Below, one piece after another: positions 1 through 4,953 of a stretch of 8,356 bases of DNA (position 1 is the stretch's first letter; each line of letters begins with the position of its first letter). The stretch lies in the NCBI GenBank assembly GCA_013151535.1, contig JAADIC010000059.1:1-8356 (forward strand), in the 5' to 3' direction. Position numbers and translations under genes: made by a program. Below the pieces are notes generated by a model. That model did not search any database. It saw nothing but the letters and a program-made list of their open reading frames with translations, and was not told the origin of the DNA. Source of the stretch: Alphaproteobacteria bacterium (GTDB lineage Bacteria > Pseudomonadota > Alphaproteobacteria > Rhodobacterales > Rhodobacteraceae).

Positions 1-342
1 TGGGTGCTTCCTTTTCGTCTACTGATTTCTCATAAAACCAGTCTGGCACATTTCGATGCCCTTCGGGGAGGGAGCATCCACTCCATCAATTCTGTAGATA
101 ACTCTCAGAATCTAGCAATCACAATGCCAGATGAAGCATTATTCCAACAGCTAAGGGACAAATTAGTTGGTGCTGGCTTGGGTGTACAAGAGCAAACGCA
201 GATCATGGAGGCTATCGATGACATGGAATCCGCCAAGGGCACTCCAAAATTCAAAGAAAAATATCAAGGTTTTATAGCTGCGGCAGCAAACCACGCGGGT
301 ATCTTTGGAACTTTGCTGGCTGCACTTTCTATGTACATTTGA
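1..342 (+). CDS. 3' end of an unrecognised protein gene (start outside the window)
   Basis: The reading frame is open from the first base (TGG, then GTG at 4) to a TGA at 340-342, so this is probably the C-terminal 113 residues of a longer protein. I do not recognise the family. The visible part has a polar Asn/Ser-rich stretch (SINSVDNSQN), then a mostly helical charged segment (LRDKLVGAGLG, QIMEAIDDME), then a motif-like end: KGTPKFKEKYQGFI, a hydrophobic AAAANHAGIFGTLLAALSMYI-type helix and an immediate stop. This kind of ending occurs in poorly characterised accessory proteins, but that is an impression, not an identification. The DNA is visibly richer in A/T (many aaa, tta, caa codons) than the ribosomal genes, which suggests acquisition. 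An ATG at 124 could start a 72-aa protein, but no ribosome binding site precedes it. It occupies the place where rplW would be expected. Confidence 0.5.
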   Translation, partial: WVLPFRLLISHKTSLAHFDALRGGSIHSINSVDNSQNLAITMPDEALFQQLRDKLVGAGLGVQEQTQIMEAIDDMESAKGTPKFKEKYQGFIAAAANHAGIFGTLLAALSMYI

Positions 343-402
343 GATTGGTCTGCTGTAGCTTGATTGAAGTAACCCTCGCCACACTTTCATCATCCTAAAC
401 TC

Positions 403-470
403 TTGCGCGGAATCAAGCCCGAAGGGCGCCGCGCAATCGCCGTTTCGCCCCTCGGGGCGGCGATTTGATT
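403..470. repeat. Dense palindromic (REP-like) element
   Basis: Two adjacent hairpins can be drawn. The first pairs TTGCGCGG (403-410) with CCGCGCAA (429-436) and encloses GCCC-GAA-GGGC (417-427). The second pairs ATCGC (436-440) with GCGAT (460-464) and encloses CGCCC/GGGCG (446-450 with 455-459). Alternatively AATCAA (411-416) pairs with TTGATT (465-470) to enclose both arms. The twin-hairpin layout resembles REP/BIME elements. No T-run follows, so it is not a clear intrinsic terminator for the gene ending at 342. Whether it is dispersed in the genome cannot be seen from one copy. Confidence 0.5.
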
Positions 471-601
471 GGCGGTGTGCACAACACTTGCCTAATACAA
501 TCTTGGCCGACATAAAATGCCCTGACAATAACCTGTGCGCCACCCCACGAAACAGCGATTGCGCGGCTTGTGCCAAGCGTCAATGAATTAACCCATTTCC
601 C

Positions 602-630
602 TTGCCTCCCCCCCAACCCCCCGTTATACC
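602..630 (+). promoter_or_regulatory. Candidate sigma-70 promoter for the rplB unit
   Basis: A -35-like TTGCCT (602-607) and a -10-like TATACC (625-630) are separated by exactly 17 nt. The spacer is a C-tract interrupted by AA. Each box matches 4 of 6 consensus bases. Initiation would fall near 637, giving a leader of about 114 nt before rplB. The call is strengthened by a near-identical arrangement before rpmC (5052-5080), the other place where the ribosomal operon is interrupted. No experimental start site is available. Confidence 0.4.
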
Positions 631-710
631 GCGCGAGTGTCTCGGCCTCGGATTCGTTCTGGGGCCTGATACGTTTTTATCTACGCGGACCTACGGGGCC
701 GTTCACCATA

Positions 711-726
711 GGGGCCAGATGGTCCC
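711..726 (+). other. Leader hairpin upstream of rplB
   Basis: GGGGCC (711-716) pairs with GGTCCC (721-726) around an AGAT loop, with one G-T wobble. It lies 24 nt before the rplB start and does not cover the ribosome binding site (738-743). A regulatory role is possible but unsupported. Confidence 0.3.
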
Positions 727-750
727 GAAAGCAAAACGGAAGACAGCAAA

Positions 751-1743
751 ATGGCACTTAAGTCGTATAAGCCAACGACTCCAGGCCAGCGTGGGCTGGT
801 ACTGATCGACCGTTCGGAGCTTTGGAAAGGCCGCCCGGTCAAGTCCCTCGTTGAGGGTTTGAGCAAACACGGTGGCCGGAACAATTCTGGACGGATCACA
901 ATGCGCCGCAAGGGCGGGGGGGCGAAACGCCTTTACCGTATTGTGGATTTCAAACGCAACAAGCTGGATATGCCAGCCGTGGTTGAGCGGATCGAATACG
1001 ACCCTAACCGCACGGCTTTCATCGCGCTGATTAAATATCAAGACGGCACGCTGAACTATATCATCGCGCCCCAGCGTCTGGCGATTGGCGACACGGTTCT
1101 GGCCGCAACCAAGACCGACGTGAAGCCGGGCAATGCGATGCCGTTTTCCGGCATGCCGATCGGCACAATCATCCACAACATCGAGCTGAAGCAAGGCAAA
1201 GGCGGGCAGATTGCACGCGCTGCCGGCACTTACGCCCAGTTTGTTGGTCGCGATGGAAACTATGCGCAGATCAGATTGTCCTCGGGCGAACTTCGCCTCG
1301 TACGGCAAGAATGTATGGCAACGGTTGGCGCGGTTTCAAACCCCGACAACTCAAACCAGAACATCGGTAAAGCCGGCCGCAACCGCCACAAGGGCATTCG
1401 CCCATCGGTGCGTGGTGTGGTTATGAACCCGGTCGATCACCCACATGGTGGTGGCGAGGGTCGTACCTCCGGTGGCCGTCATCCGGTTACGCCTTGGGGC
1501 AAACCAACCAAGGGTGCGCGGACACGCAACAAGAAAAAGGCGTCCAGCAAACTTATCCTGCCCTGCGCTCGCGCCACGCCAAGAAGAAGGGCCGTTAATC
1601 TATGTCACGTTCTAACTGGAAAGGCCCTTTCGTTGATGCGCATGTGCTTAAGAAAGCCGAAGCCGCACGCGAAACTGGTCGTAAAGATGTTATCAAAATC
1701 TGGTCCCGCCGCAGCACCATCCTGCCGCAATTCGTGGGCCTGA
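751..1743 (+). CDS. rplB: 50S ribosomal protein L2, C-terminus frameshifted
   Basis: L2 (uL2) is a core protein of the large subunit next to the peptidyl-transferase centre and is needed for subunit association. Residues 1-270 are a normal alphaproteobacterial L2: the RKGGGAKRLYR segment, NAMPFSGMPIGT, and the highly conserved loop NPVDHPHGGGEGR that carries the functionally important histidine. The start is set by GGAAGA 7 nt upstream. At 1557-1566 the pentamer CCTGC occurs twice in tandem. Removing one copy restores the expected ending RSRHAKKKGR and a stop at 1596-1598, giving 280 aa, three bases before rpsS. As written, the frame instead continues to a stop at 1741-1743 (330 aa), with 60 foreign residues encoded out of frame over rpsS. 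The shifted tail is still Arg/Lys-rich. Either the sequence has an error here or this is a true lesion. The identity of L2 is certain; the end coordinate is not (native end 1598). Confidence 0.93.
   Translation: MALKSYKPTTPGQRGLVLIDRSELWKGRPVKSLVEGLSKHGGRNNSGRITMRRKGGGAKRLYRIVDFKRNKLDMPAVVERIEYDPNRTAFIALIKYQDGTLNYIIAPQRLAIGDTVLAATKTDVKPGNAMPFSGMPIGTIIHNIELKQGKGGQIARAAGTYAQFVGRDGNYAQIRLSSGELRLVRQECMATVGAVSNPDNSNQNIGKAGRNRHKGIRPSVRGVVMNPVDHPHGGGEGRTSGGRHPVTPWGKPTKGARTRNKKKASSKLILPCARATPRRRAVNLCHVLTGKALSLMRMCLRKPKPHAKLVVKMLSKSGPAAAPSCRNSWA
1557..1566 (+). repeat. 5-bp tandem duplication causing the rplB frameshift
   Basis: CCTGC at 1557-1561 is directly repeated at 1562-1566. Deleting either copy restores the conserved L2 C-terminus and its stop just before rpsS, so the duplication is the simplest explanation of the frame change. 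Confidence 0.85.
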
Positions 1744-1880
1744 CTTTTGGTGTTTATAACGGTCGCAAGCACATCCCCGTGCTGATCTCGGAAGAGATGA
1801 TTGGCCAGAAATTCGGCGAATACAGCCCGACGCGCACCTATCGCGGTCATGCTGCCGACAAAAAAGTGAAGCGGAAATAG
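1602..1880 (+). CDS. rpsS: 30S ribosomal protein S19
   Basis: S19 (uS19) sits in the head of the small subunit with S13, near the A-site tRNA. The 92-residue product has the family length and its hallmarks: the N-terminal SRSNWKGPFVD, and the C-terminal half with YNGRKHIPVLI, GQKFGEYSPTRTY and the basic end RGHAADKKVKRK. The ATG lies 3 nt after the native rplB stop. A purine-rich AAGAAGAAGG (1581-1590) serves as a somewhat distant ribosome binding site, so translation is probably coupled to rplB in the normal arrangement. In this sequence the shifted rplB frame would run 142 nt into rpsS, which could disturb that coupling. The gene itself is intact. Confidence 0.97.
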   Translation: MSRSNWKGPFVDAHVLKKAEAARETGRKDVIKIWSRRSTILPQFVGLTFGVYNGRKHIPVLISEEMIGQKFGEYSPTRTYRGHAADKKVKRK

Positions 1881-1882
1881 TC

Positions 1883-2266
1883 ATGGGCAAAGCGAAATCA
1901 CCTCGCCGCGTGGCGGATAACGAAGCAATGGCAGTGTCGCGAATGTTGCGCACGTCGCCGATAAAACTGAACCTTGTGGCGCAAATGATCCGCGGCATGA
2001 AAGTTGAGGCGGCTCTGACGTCGCTTCAGTTCAGCAAAAAGCGGATTTCCGATGATGTGCTGAAAACACTTCAATCGGCCATCGCAAATGCAGAAAACAA
2101 CCATGGCCTTGATGTGGACGATCTGATCGTCGCCGAAGCCTGGGTTGGCAAGAACTTGGTCCTGAAACGCGGTCGCCCGCGCGCCCGTGGCCGGTTTGGT
2201 AAGATCCTGAAGCCGTTCTCTCAGGTAACAATCAAAGTGCGCCAAGTTGAAGAGGAGCAAGCATAA
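1883..2266 (+). CDS. rplV: 50S ribosomal protein L22
   Basis: L22 (uL22) binds 23S rRNA and its long beta-hairpin lines the nascent peptide exit tunnel, where changes in the hairpin give macrolide resistance. The 127-aa product has the N-terminal helix region (AMAVSRMLRTSPIKLNLVAQMIRG, about residues 15-38), the central NAENNHGLDVDDL (69-81), and the basic tunnel hairpin around KRGRPRARGRFGKILK (95-110) with no obvious resistance-type deletion. It is longer than the E. coli protein mainly at the ends, as in other alphaproteobacteria. It starts 2 nt after rpsS with only a weak CGGAAA site. Its stop overlaps the rpsC start by one base (TAATG), implying translational coupling. Confidence 0.97.
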   Translation: MGKAKSPRRVADNEAMAVSRMLRTSPIKLNLVAQMIRGMKVEAALTSLQFSKKRISDDVLKTLQSAIANAENNHGLDVDDLIVAEAWVGKNLVLKRGRPRARGRFGKILKPFSQVTIKVRQVEEEQA

Positions 2267-2967
2267 TGGGTCAGAAAATCAATCCGATCGGCTTTCGCCT
2301 TCAGGTCAACCGCACATGGGACAGCCGCTGGTATGCCAATTCCAAGGATTTTGGCAATCTTCTTCTGGAAGATGTCAAAATGCGCAATTTCATCAAGAAG
2401 GAATGCGTTCAGTCCGGCATTTCCCGCGTCATCATCGAACGTCCGCACAAAAAGTGCCGCGTGACAATCCATGCTGCGCGCCCGGGTGTGATTATCGGCA
2501 AAAAAGGCGCCGATATTGAAATCCTGCGCAAGAAACTGGCCGCTCTGACCGACAGCGAATTGCACCTCAACATCGTTGAAGTGCGCAAGCCCGAGCTTGA
2601 CGCGCAACTGGTTGGCGAAAGTGTCGCCCAGCAATTGGAACGCCGGATTTCTTTTCGTCGCGCCATGAAGCGGGCCGTGCAGAACGCCATGCGTATGGGT
2701 GCCCTTGGCATCCGCATCAACGTGGCTGGCCGTTTGGGCGGGGCCGAGATTGCCCGCACCGAATGGTACCGCGAAGGTCGTGTGCCGCTTCACACCCTGC
2801 GTGCTGACATTGATTACGCGACGCAGGAAGCGCTGACAGCTTACGGCATCATCGGCATCAAGGTCTGGATTTTCAAAGGCGAGATCATGGAACATGATCC
2901 GGCAGCCCGCGATCGTCGCGCCCAGGAACTGCAAGACGGGGGTGGGCCACGTTCGCAGCGTCGCTAA
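2266..2967 (+). CDS. rpsC: 30S ribosomal protein S3
   Basis: S3 (uS3) forms part of the mRNA entry channel and contributes to the ribosome's mRNA helicase activity. The 233-aa product starts with the conserved MGQKINPIGFRL. It has a KH type-2 domain with the GKKG loop at residues 78-81, and a C-terminal domain containing ISFRRAMKRAV. Arg131, Arg132 and Lys135 are all present at the positions described for the helicase function in E. coli. The C-terminal tail (from about residue 208) is short and charged. GAGGAG at 2252-2257, inside rplV, is 8 nt before the ATG. The 35-nt gap to rplP has no terminator. Confidence 0.98.
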   Translation: MGQKINPIGFRLQVNRTWDSRWYANSKDFGNLLLEDVKMRNFIKKECVQSGISRVIIERPHKKCRVTIHAARPGVIIGKKGADIEILRKKLAALTDSELHLNIVEVRKPELDAQLVGESVAQQLERRISFRRAMKRAVQNAMRMGALGIRINVAGRLGGAEIARTEWYREGRVPLHTLRADIDYATQEALTAYGIIGIKVWIFKGEIMEHDPAARDRRAQELQDGGGPRSQRR

Positions 2968-3002
2968 CGCTGATTGAACATCGCCCCTAGAGGAGAAAAC
3001 CA

Positions 3003-3416
3003 ATGCTTTCACCAAAGCGCTCAAAATTCCGCAAAGCCTTCAAAGGCCGTATCCACGGTCAGGCCAAAGGCGGAACCGACCTGAACTTTGGCCATTACGG
3101 CCTGAAAACCATCGAACCGGAACGCATCACCGCGCGCCAGATCGAAGCCGCACGTCGCGCCATGACACGCCACATGAAACGCCAGGGCCGTGTCTGGATC
3201 CGGATTTTCCCGGACCTGCCGGTTACCAAAAAACCAACCGAAGTTCGCATGGGTAAAGGTAAAGGCTCGGTCGAATTCTGGGCCGCCAAGGTCAAACCCG
3301 GCCGGATCATGTTCGAGATTGACGGCGTATCCGAAGTCGTCGCCCGCGAAGCCCTGCGCCTTGCCGCGATGAAACTGCCGGTCAAATGCCGCTTCGTGCA
3401 GCGCGAAGACTGGTAG
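3003..3416 (+). CDS. rplP: 50S ribosomal protein L16
   Basis: L16 (uL16) sits near the A site between the 5S rRNA and the peptidyl-transferase centre and helps tRNA accommodation. The 137-aa product has the typical start MLSPKRSKFRKAFKGR, the RQIEAARRAMTRHMKR segment (46-60) and the signature VRMGKGKGSVEFW (81-93). Arg82 (codon 3246-3248) corresponds to E. coli Arg81, the residue hydroxylated there by the 2OG oxygenase YcfD/RoxA. That is noteworthy because a putative 2OG oxygenase gene follows. AGGAGA at 2991-2996 sets the start. It is the last gene of this operon segment: a hairpin and then an intrinsic terminator follow within 70 nt, whereas rpmC normally follows directly. Confidence 0.98.
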   Translation: MLSPKRSKFRKAFKGRIHGQAKGGTDLNFGHYGLKTIEPERITARQIEAARRAMTRHMKRQGRVWIRIFPDLPVTKKPTEVRMGKGKGSVEFWAAKVKPGRIMFEIDGVSEVVAREALRLAAMKLPVKCRFVQREDW

Positions 3417-3421
3417 GTGGC

Positions 3422-3439
3422 GGCGGGGTGAACCCCGCC
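3422..3439 (+). repeat. GC-rich hairpin repeat after rplP
   Basis: GGCGGGGT (3422-3429) pairs perfectly with ACCCCGCC (3432-3439) across a GA gap, starting 6 nt after the rplP stop, and the CCTACGG tag follows (3439-3445). No T-run follows, so it is more likely a dispersed palindrome than a terminator. Its GGCGGGG/CCCCGCC arms recur in the terminator 23 nt further on. Confidence 0.6.
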
Positions 3440-3456
3440 CTACGGTAAGATATTTG

Positions 3457-3486
3457 AAAAAGGCGGGGTCGATCCCCGCCTTTTTT
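3457..3486 (+). terminator. Strong intrinsic terminator after rplP
   Basis: An A5 run and GGCGGGG (3457-3468) pair with CCCCGCC plus T-run (3474-3486) around a TCGAT loop, giving a stem of about 12 bp followed by T's. The A-run on the left arm makes it potentially bidirectional, so it could also stop minus-strand transcription. It should end the rplB-rplP transcript and separates it from the oxygenase and from rpmC. Confidence 0.85.
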
Positions 3487-3490
3487 GCAC

Positions 3491-3560
3491 CCGTAGGATG
3501 TGTGCTCAGCACGCATCTGTGTGACCCAACATTGATGCGTGCAGAGCACACATCCTACGG
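3491..3560. repeat. 70-bp palindromic repeat with 27-bp arms
   Basis: The left arm (3491-3517, starting CCGTAGGATGTGTGC) and the right arm (3534-3560, ending GCACACATCCTACGG) are reverse complements at 26 of 27 positions, around a 16-nt loop. There is no coding potential. Both ends carry CCGTAGG/CCTACGG. The size and symmetry fit a REP- or MITE-like dispersed element. A transcript across it would form a very stable hairpin. Confidence 0.75.
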
Positions 3561-3573
3561 CCTCGCCATTGCC

Positions 3574-3591
3574 GGTTTAATGCGCTAAACC
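3574..3591 (+). other. Small hairpin directly upstream of the oxygenase start
   Basis: GGTTTA (3574-3579) and TAAACC (3586-3591) form a perfect 6-bp stem with loop ATGCGC. It ends 6 nt before the ATG at 3598 and takes the place where a ribosome binding site would be expected; no purine-rich site is visible. Confidence 0.35.
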
Positions 3592-3597
3592 CCACCT

Positions 3598-4218
3598 ATG
3601 ACCCAAATAACCTCCCTTTTCGTCACCCGCCTTTACCGCGCCCATCTGTCTGAACACGGCAAGCCGCCCACACCGGCTGAGCTGGAGGCCGCTTGTCTGT
3701 CGATTGCTGACGACGACGAGGCGGGGCAGAATTGGTGTGAGGAGAACGGTTATCCCGGTTACACCTCTTACGCCTCGCTCGATGATCTGGCTTGGCGGTT
3801 TTCGCTGTTCAAGGATCTGGTTAAAAGCCTCGACAAACATGTGGCGGATTTCGCCAAGGATCTGGCGTTTGATCTGGATGGCAAGAAGCTGAAACTCGAC
3901 AGCCTGTGGATCAACATCCTGCCCACGGGCGGCACCCACGCCAGCCACCTCCACCCCCATTCCGTCATCAGCGGCACAACCTATGTGGCCATGCCTAAGG
4001 GCGCGTCTGCCCTGAAGCTGGAAGACCCACGCTCGGCCCGCATGATGGCCGCCCCTGCGCGGTTGGCGGATGCACCGGAAGAATTACAAAGCTTCATCTA
4101 TGTGAGGCCCGAGGTCGGTGAAATCCTGCTCTGGGAAAGCTGGCTGCGCCACGAGGTTCCGCTGAATATGTCGGACGAGGAACGGATCAGTGTGAGTTTT
4201 AATTACGGGTGGTCTTGA
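3598..4218 (+). CDS. Putative 2OG-Fe(II) oxygenase (TIGR02466-type)
   Basis: The 206-aa product resembles the TIGR02466/PF13759 group of putative 2-oxoglutarate- and Fe(II)-dependent dioxygenases, whose substrates are mostly unknown. A double-stranded beta-helix core is suggested by SLWINILPTGG (102-112), the His-rich HASHLHPHSVISG (114-126), TYVAMPKGA (128-136), LEDPR (141-145), and the C-terminal pattern GEILLWESWLRHEVPL (174-189) plus RISVSFNYGW (196-205). Likely metal ligands are among His114/117/119/121, and His185 as the distal histidine, with Arg196 a candidate for 2-oxoglutarate binding; these are inferred from motif spacing. The N-terminal third is helical and charged. No signal peptide is seen, so it is probably cytoplasmic. 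It stands alone between terminator/repeat DNA and a convergent toxin-antitoxin pair, with no visible ribosome binding site before the ATG. Its position just after rplP invites a ribosome-hydroxylase hypothesis, which remains unproven. Confidence 0.75.
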   Translation: MTQITSLFVTRLYRAHLSEHGKPPTPAELEAACLSIADDDEAGQNWCEENGYPGYTSYASLDDLAWRFSLFKDLVKSLDKHVADFAKDLAFDLDGKKLKLDSLWINILPTGGTHASHLHPHSVISGTTYVAMPKGASALKLEDPRSARMMAAPARLADAPEELQSFIYVRPEVGEILLWESWLRHEVPLNMSDEERISVSFNYGWS

Positions 4219-4263
4219 AGCATAGTCCGTAAGTCAAACAATTGTCCGACCTACGGTTCGGGC
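4186..4263 (+). repeat. Direct repeat, copy 1 (overlaps the oxygenase 3' end)
   Basis: This runs from codon 197 of the oxygenase through its stop into the intergenic DNA. By eye about 61 of 78 positions match copy 2 (4915-4991), with one 1-nt gap. The last 26 nt (4238-4263), containing ACAATTGTCCGACC and TACGGTTCGGGC, are identical. In this copy the palindrome centred on CAATTG is imperfect. The two copies bracket the toxin-antitoxin pair. Confidence 0.75.
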
Positions 4264-4283
4264 CGCACAGAGTTTGAAAAAAC

Positions 4284-4571
4284 CTAACCTTTGCCCCAAC
4301 CACCCTGTCGGGTATCCCAAACCCGCAAGACTTCAATCTGGGTTTCTGTCACGCGGTAGATCAGTGAAAACGGTGTTTTTCTGATGTGAAATTCCAGCAC
4401 GCCCGGGTGCGCCACAGACCTATGGCCAACATAGGGATTGGCCGCCAGCAGCTTTTGAATGGCCTTCATGGTCTCGCGGGCGTTTTTGCTACCTTCCGGA
4501 AAAACCGACCGATAATAGTATCGAAACCAAGCGATATCGCGCGCGGCACTTGGCAGATAGACGATTTTCAT
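4284..4571 (-). CDS. RelE/ParE-family toxin of a type II toxin-antitoxin system
   Basis: The 95-aa basic protein has the size and pattern of the RelE/ParE superfamily: the N-terminal strand and helix KIVYLPSAARDIAWFRYYY (2-20), a second helix with ARETMKAIQKLLAANPYVG (31-49), the strands VLEFHIRKTPFSLIYRV (58-74), and the family-like end IEVLRVWDTRQ (79-89). Members either cut mRNA on the ribosome (RelE-like) or inhibit gyrase (ParE-like); the sequence does not settle which. Its ATG overlaps the antitoxin stop by 4 nt (ATGA), as expected for a co-translated pair. It is transcribed against the ribosomal genes and converges on the oxygenase. There is no obvious truncation. Confidence 0.85.
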   Translation of the reverse strand: MKIVYLPSAARDIAWFRYYYRSVFPEGSKNARETMKAIQKLLAANPYVGHRSVAHPGVLEFHIRKTPFSLIYRVTETQIEVLRVWDTRQGGWGKG

Positions 4572-4852
4572 GGCTGCGTCGGGGTAATATCCGGTTCCGG
4601 GCAGGGCAACTCATCATCCGTATCCCAGCTATCCATCCAATTGTTCATTGCCTTTTGCGAAATAAAAATACCGGTATCGGCCTCGGCTAACGCTTGCTCA
4701 ATGGCCAGCCTTTTTGCCGCCTTCGCCTCAACCATCGCGCGGATTGCCCTGTTGGCAAGTTGTGCGGCAGGCCGATCTTCGAACTGCGCTTCTTGTTCGA
4801 GCGCCTTGCGCAAGTCTGTATCCATTCGGAACGTATAGGGGGAGGTTGACAT
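4568..4852 (-). CDS. Ribbon-helix-helix (CopG-like) antitoxin
   Basis: The 94-aa acidic protein has an N-terminal ribbon-helix-helix pattern: the strand SPYTFRMD (4-11) then two helices, TDLRKALEQEAQFEDRP (12-28) and AAQLANRAIRAMVEAKAAKRL (29-49). This should dimerise on operator DNA. The C-terminal half, ADTGIFISQKAMNNWMDSW (58-76) followed by an acidic, proline-rich tail, is typical of antitoxins paired with RelE/ParE toxins and would wrap the toxin. It is the first gene of a two-gene minus-strand operon, overlapping the toxin start by 4 nt. A GAAGG site lies 12 nt before the ATG, rather far. A promoter and a palindromic operator candidate lie upstream (4887-4915), consistent with autoregulation. 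It neutralises the adjacent toxin by family analogy. Confidence 0.85.
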   Translation of the reverse strand: MSTSPYTFRMDTDLRKALEQEAQFEDRPAAQLANRAIRAMVEAKAAKRLAIEQALAEADTGIFISQKAMNNWMDSWDTDDELPCPEPDITPTQP

Positions 4853-4886
4853 GTGTTGTGTGTGCCTTCGGATTTGATTGTCTTAT

Positions 4887-4915
4887 AATGTATACAAATG
4901 TCAGACTGGAGTCAA
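4887..4915 (-). promoter_or_regulatory. Toxin-antitoxin promoter and probable operator
   Basis: On the minus strand TTGACT (4915-4910) and TACATT (4892-4887) are spaced by 17 nt, giving a start near 4880 and a short leader before the antitoxin ATG. The 8-bp palindrome TGTATACA (4889-4896) covers the -10 region and is a natural site for ribbon-helix-helix autorepression. The -35 box lies at the edge of direct repeat copy 2. Confidence 0.45.
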
Positions 4916-4953
4916 TTTCGGTAAATCTTAACTACGGGTGGGGTGAAGCATAA
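4915..4953 (+). pseudogene. Remnant of an oxygenase 3' end
   Basis: Read in frame, these bases encode ISVNLNYGWG followed by EA and a stop. The intact oxygenase ends ISVSFNYGWS. The match is in frame and at codon level (third positions and synonymous codons differ, for example Ser agt versus tcg), so this looks like a diverged homologous tail rather than a recent copy. Nothing further upstream resembles the rest of the oxygenase. Confidence 0.5.

Larger units (their letters stand above)
343..750. other. Gene-free stretch before rplB: palindromic element, promoter candidate, leader
   Basis: This 408-bp stretch shows no credible gene on either strand; the open frames in it have no ribosome binding site and no recognisable protein. 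It contains, in order, a dense palindromic element (403-470), a 13-nt inverted match between 428-440 (GCCGCGCAATCGC) and 555-567, a C-rich promoter candidate (602-630), a CCTACGG heptamer (690-696) also found in the repeats between rplP and rpmC, a hairpin (711-726), and the rplB ribosome binding site GGAAGA (738-743, 7 nt before the ATG). In the canonical S10 operon rplW ends a few bases before rplB; no trace of its 3' end is seen here. Confidence 0.6.

Noticed and set aside
163..576. Minus-strand open frame (137 aa) upstream of rplB
   Set aside because: It spans the palindromic element and the antisense of the left-edge gene, and its protein looks random (Cys/Arg-rich, no motif).
1551..1570. 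Programmed ribosomal frameshift in rplB
   Set aside because: A -1 shift would be needed, but there is no slippery heptamer and rplB is not known to be decoded this way. The tandem CCTGC duplication is the simpler explanation.
2221..3024. Minus-strand open frame (267 aa) over rpsC
   Set aside because: It is antisense to a complete, conserved rpsC and has no ribosome binding site or recognisable domain.
4884..4889. Perfect plus-strand TATAAT as the main rpmC promoter
   Set aside because: No acceptable -35 box lies 16-18 nt upstream, and the leader would be about 280 nt through a repeat. The site at 5052-5080 fits better.
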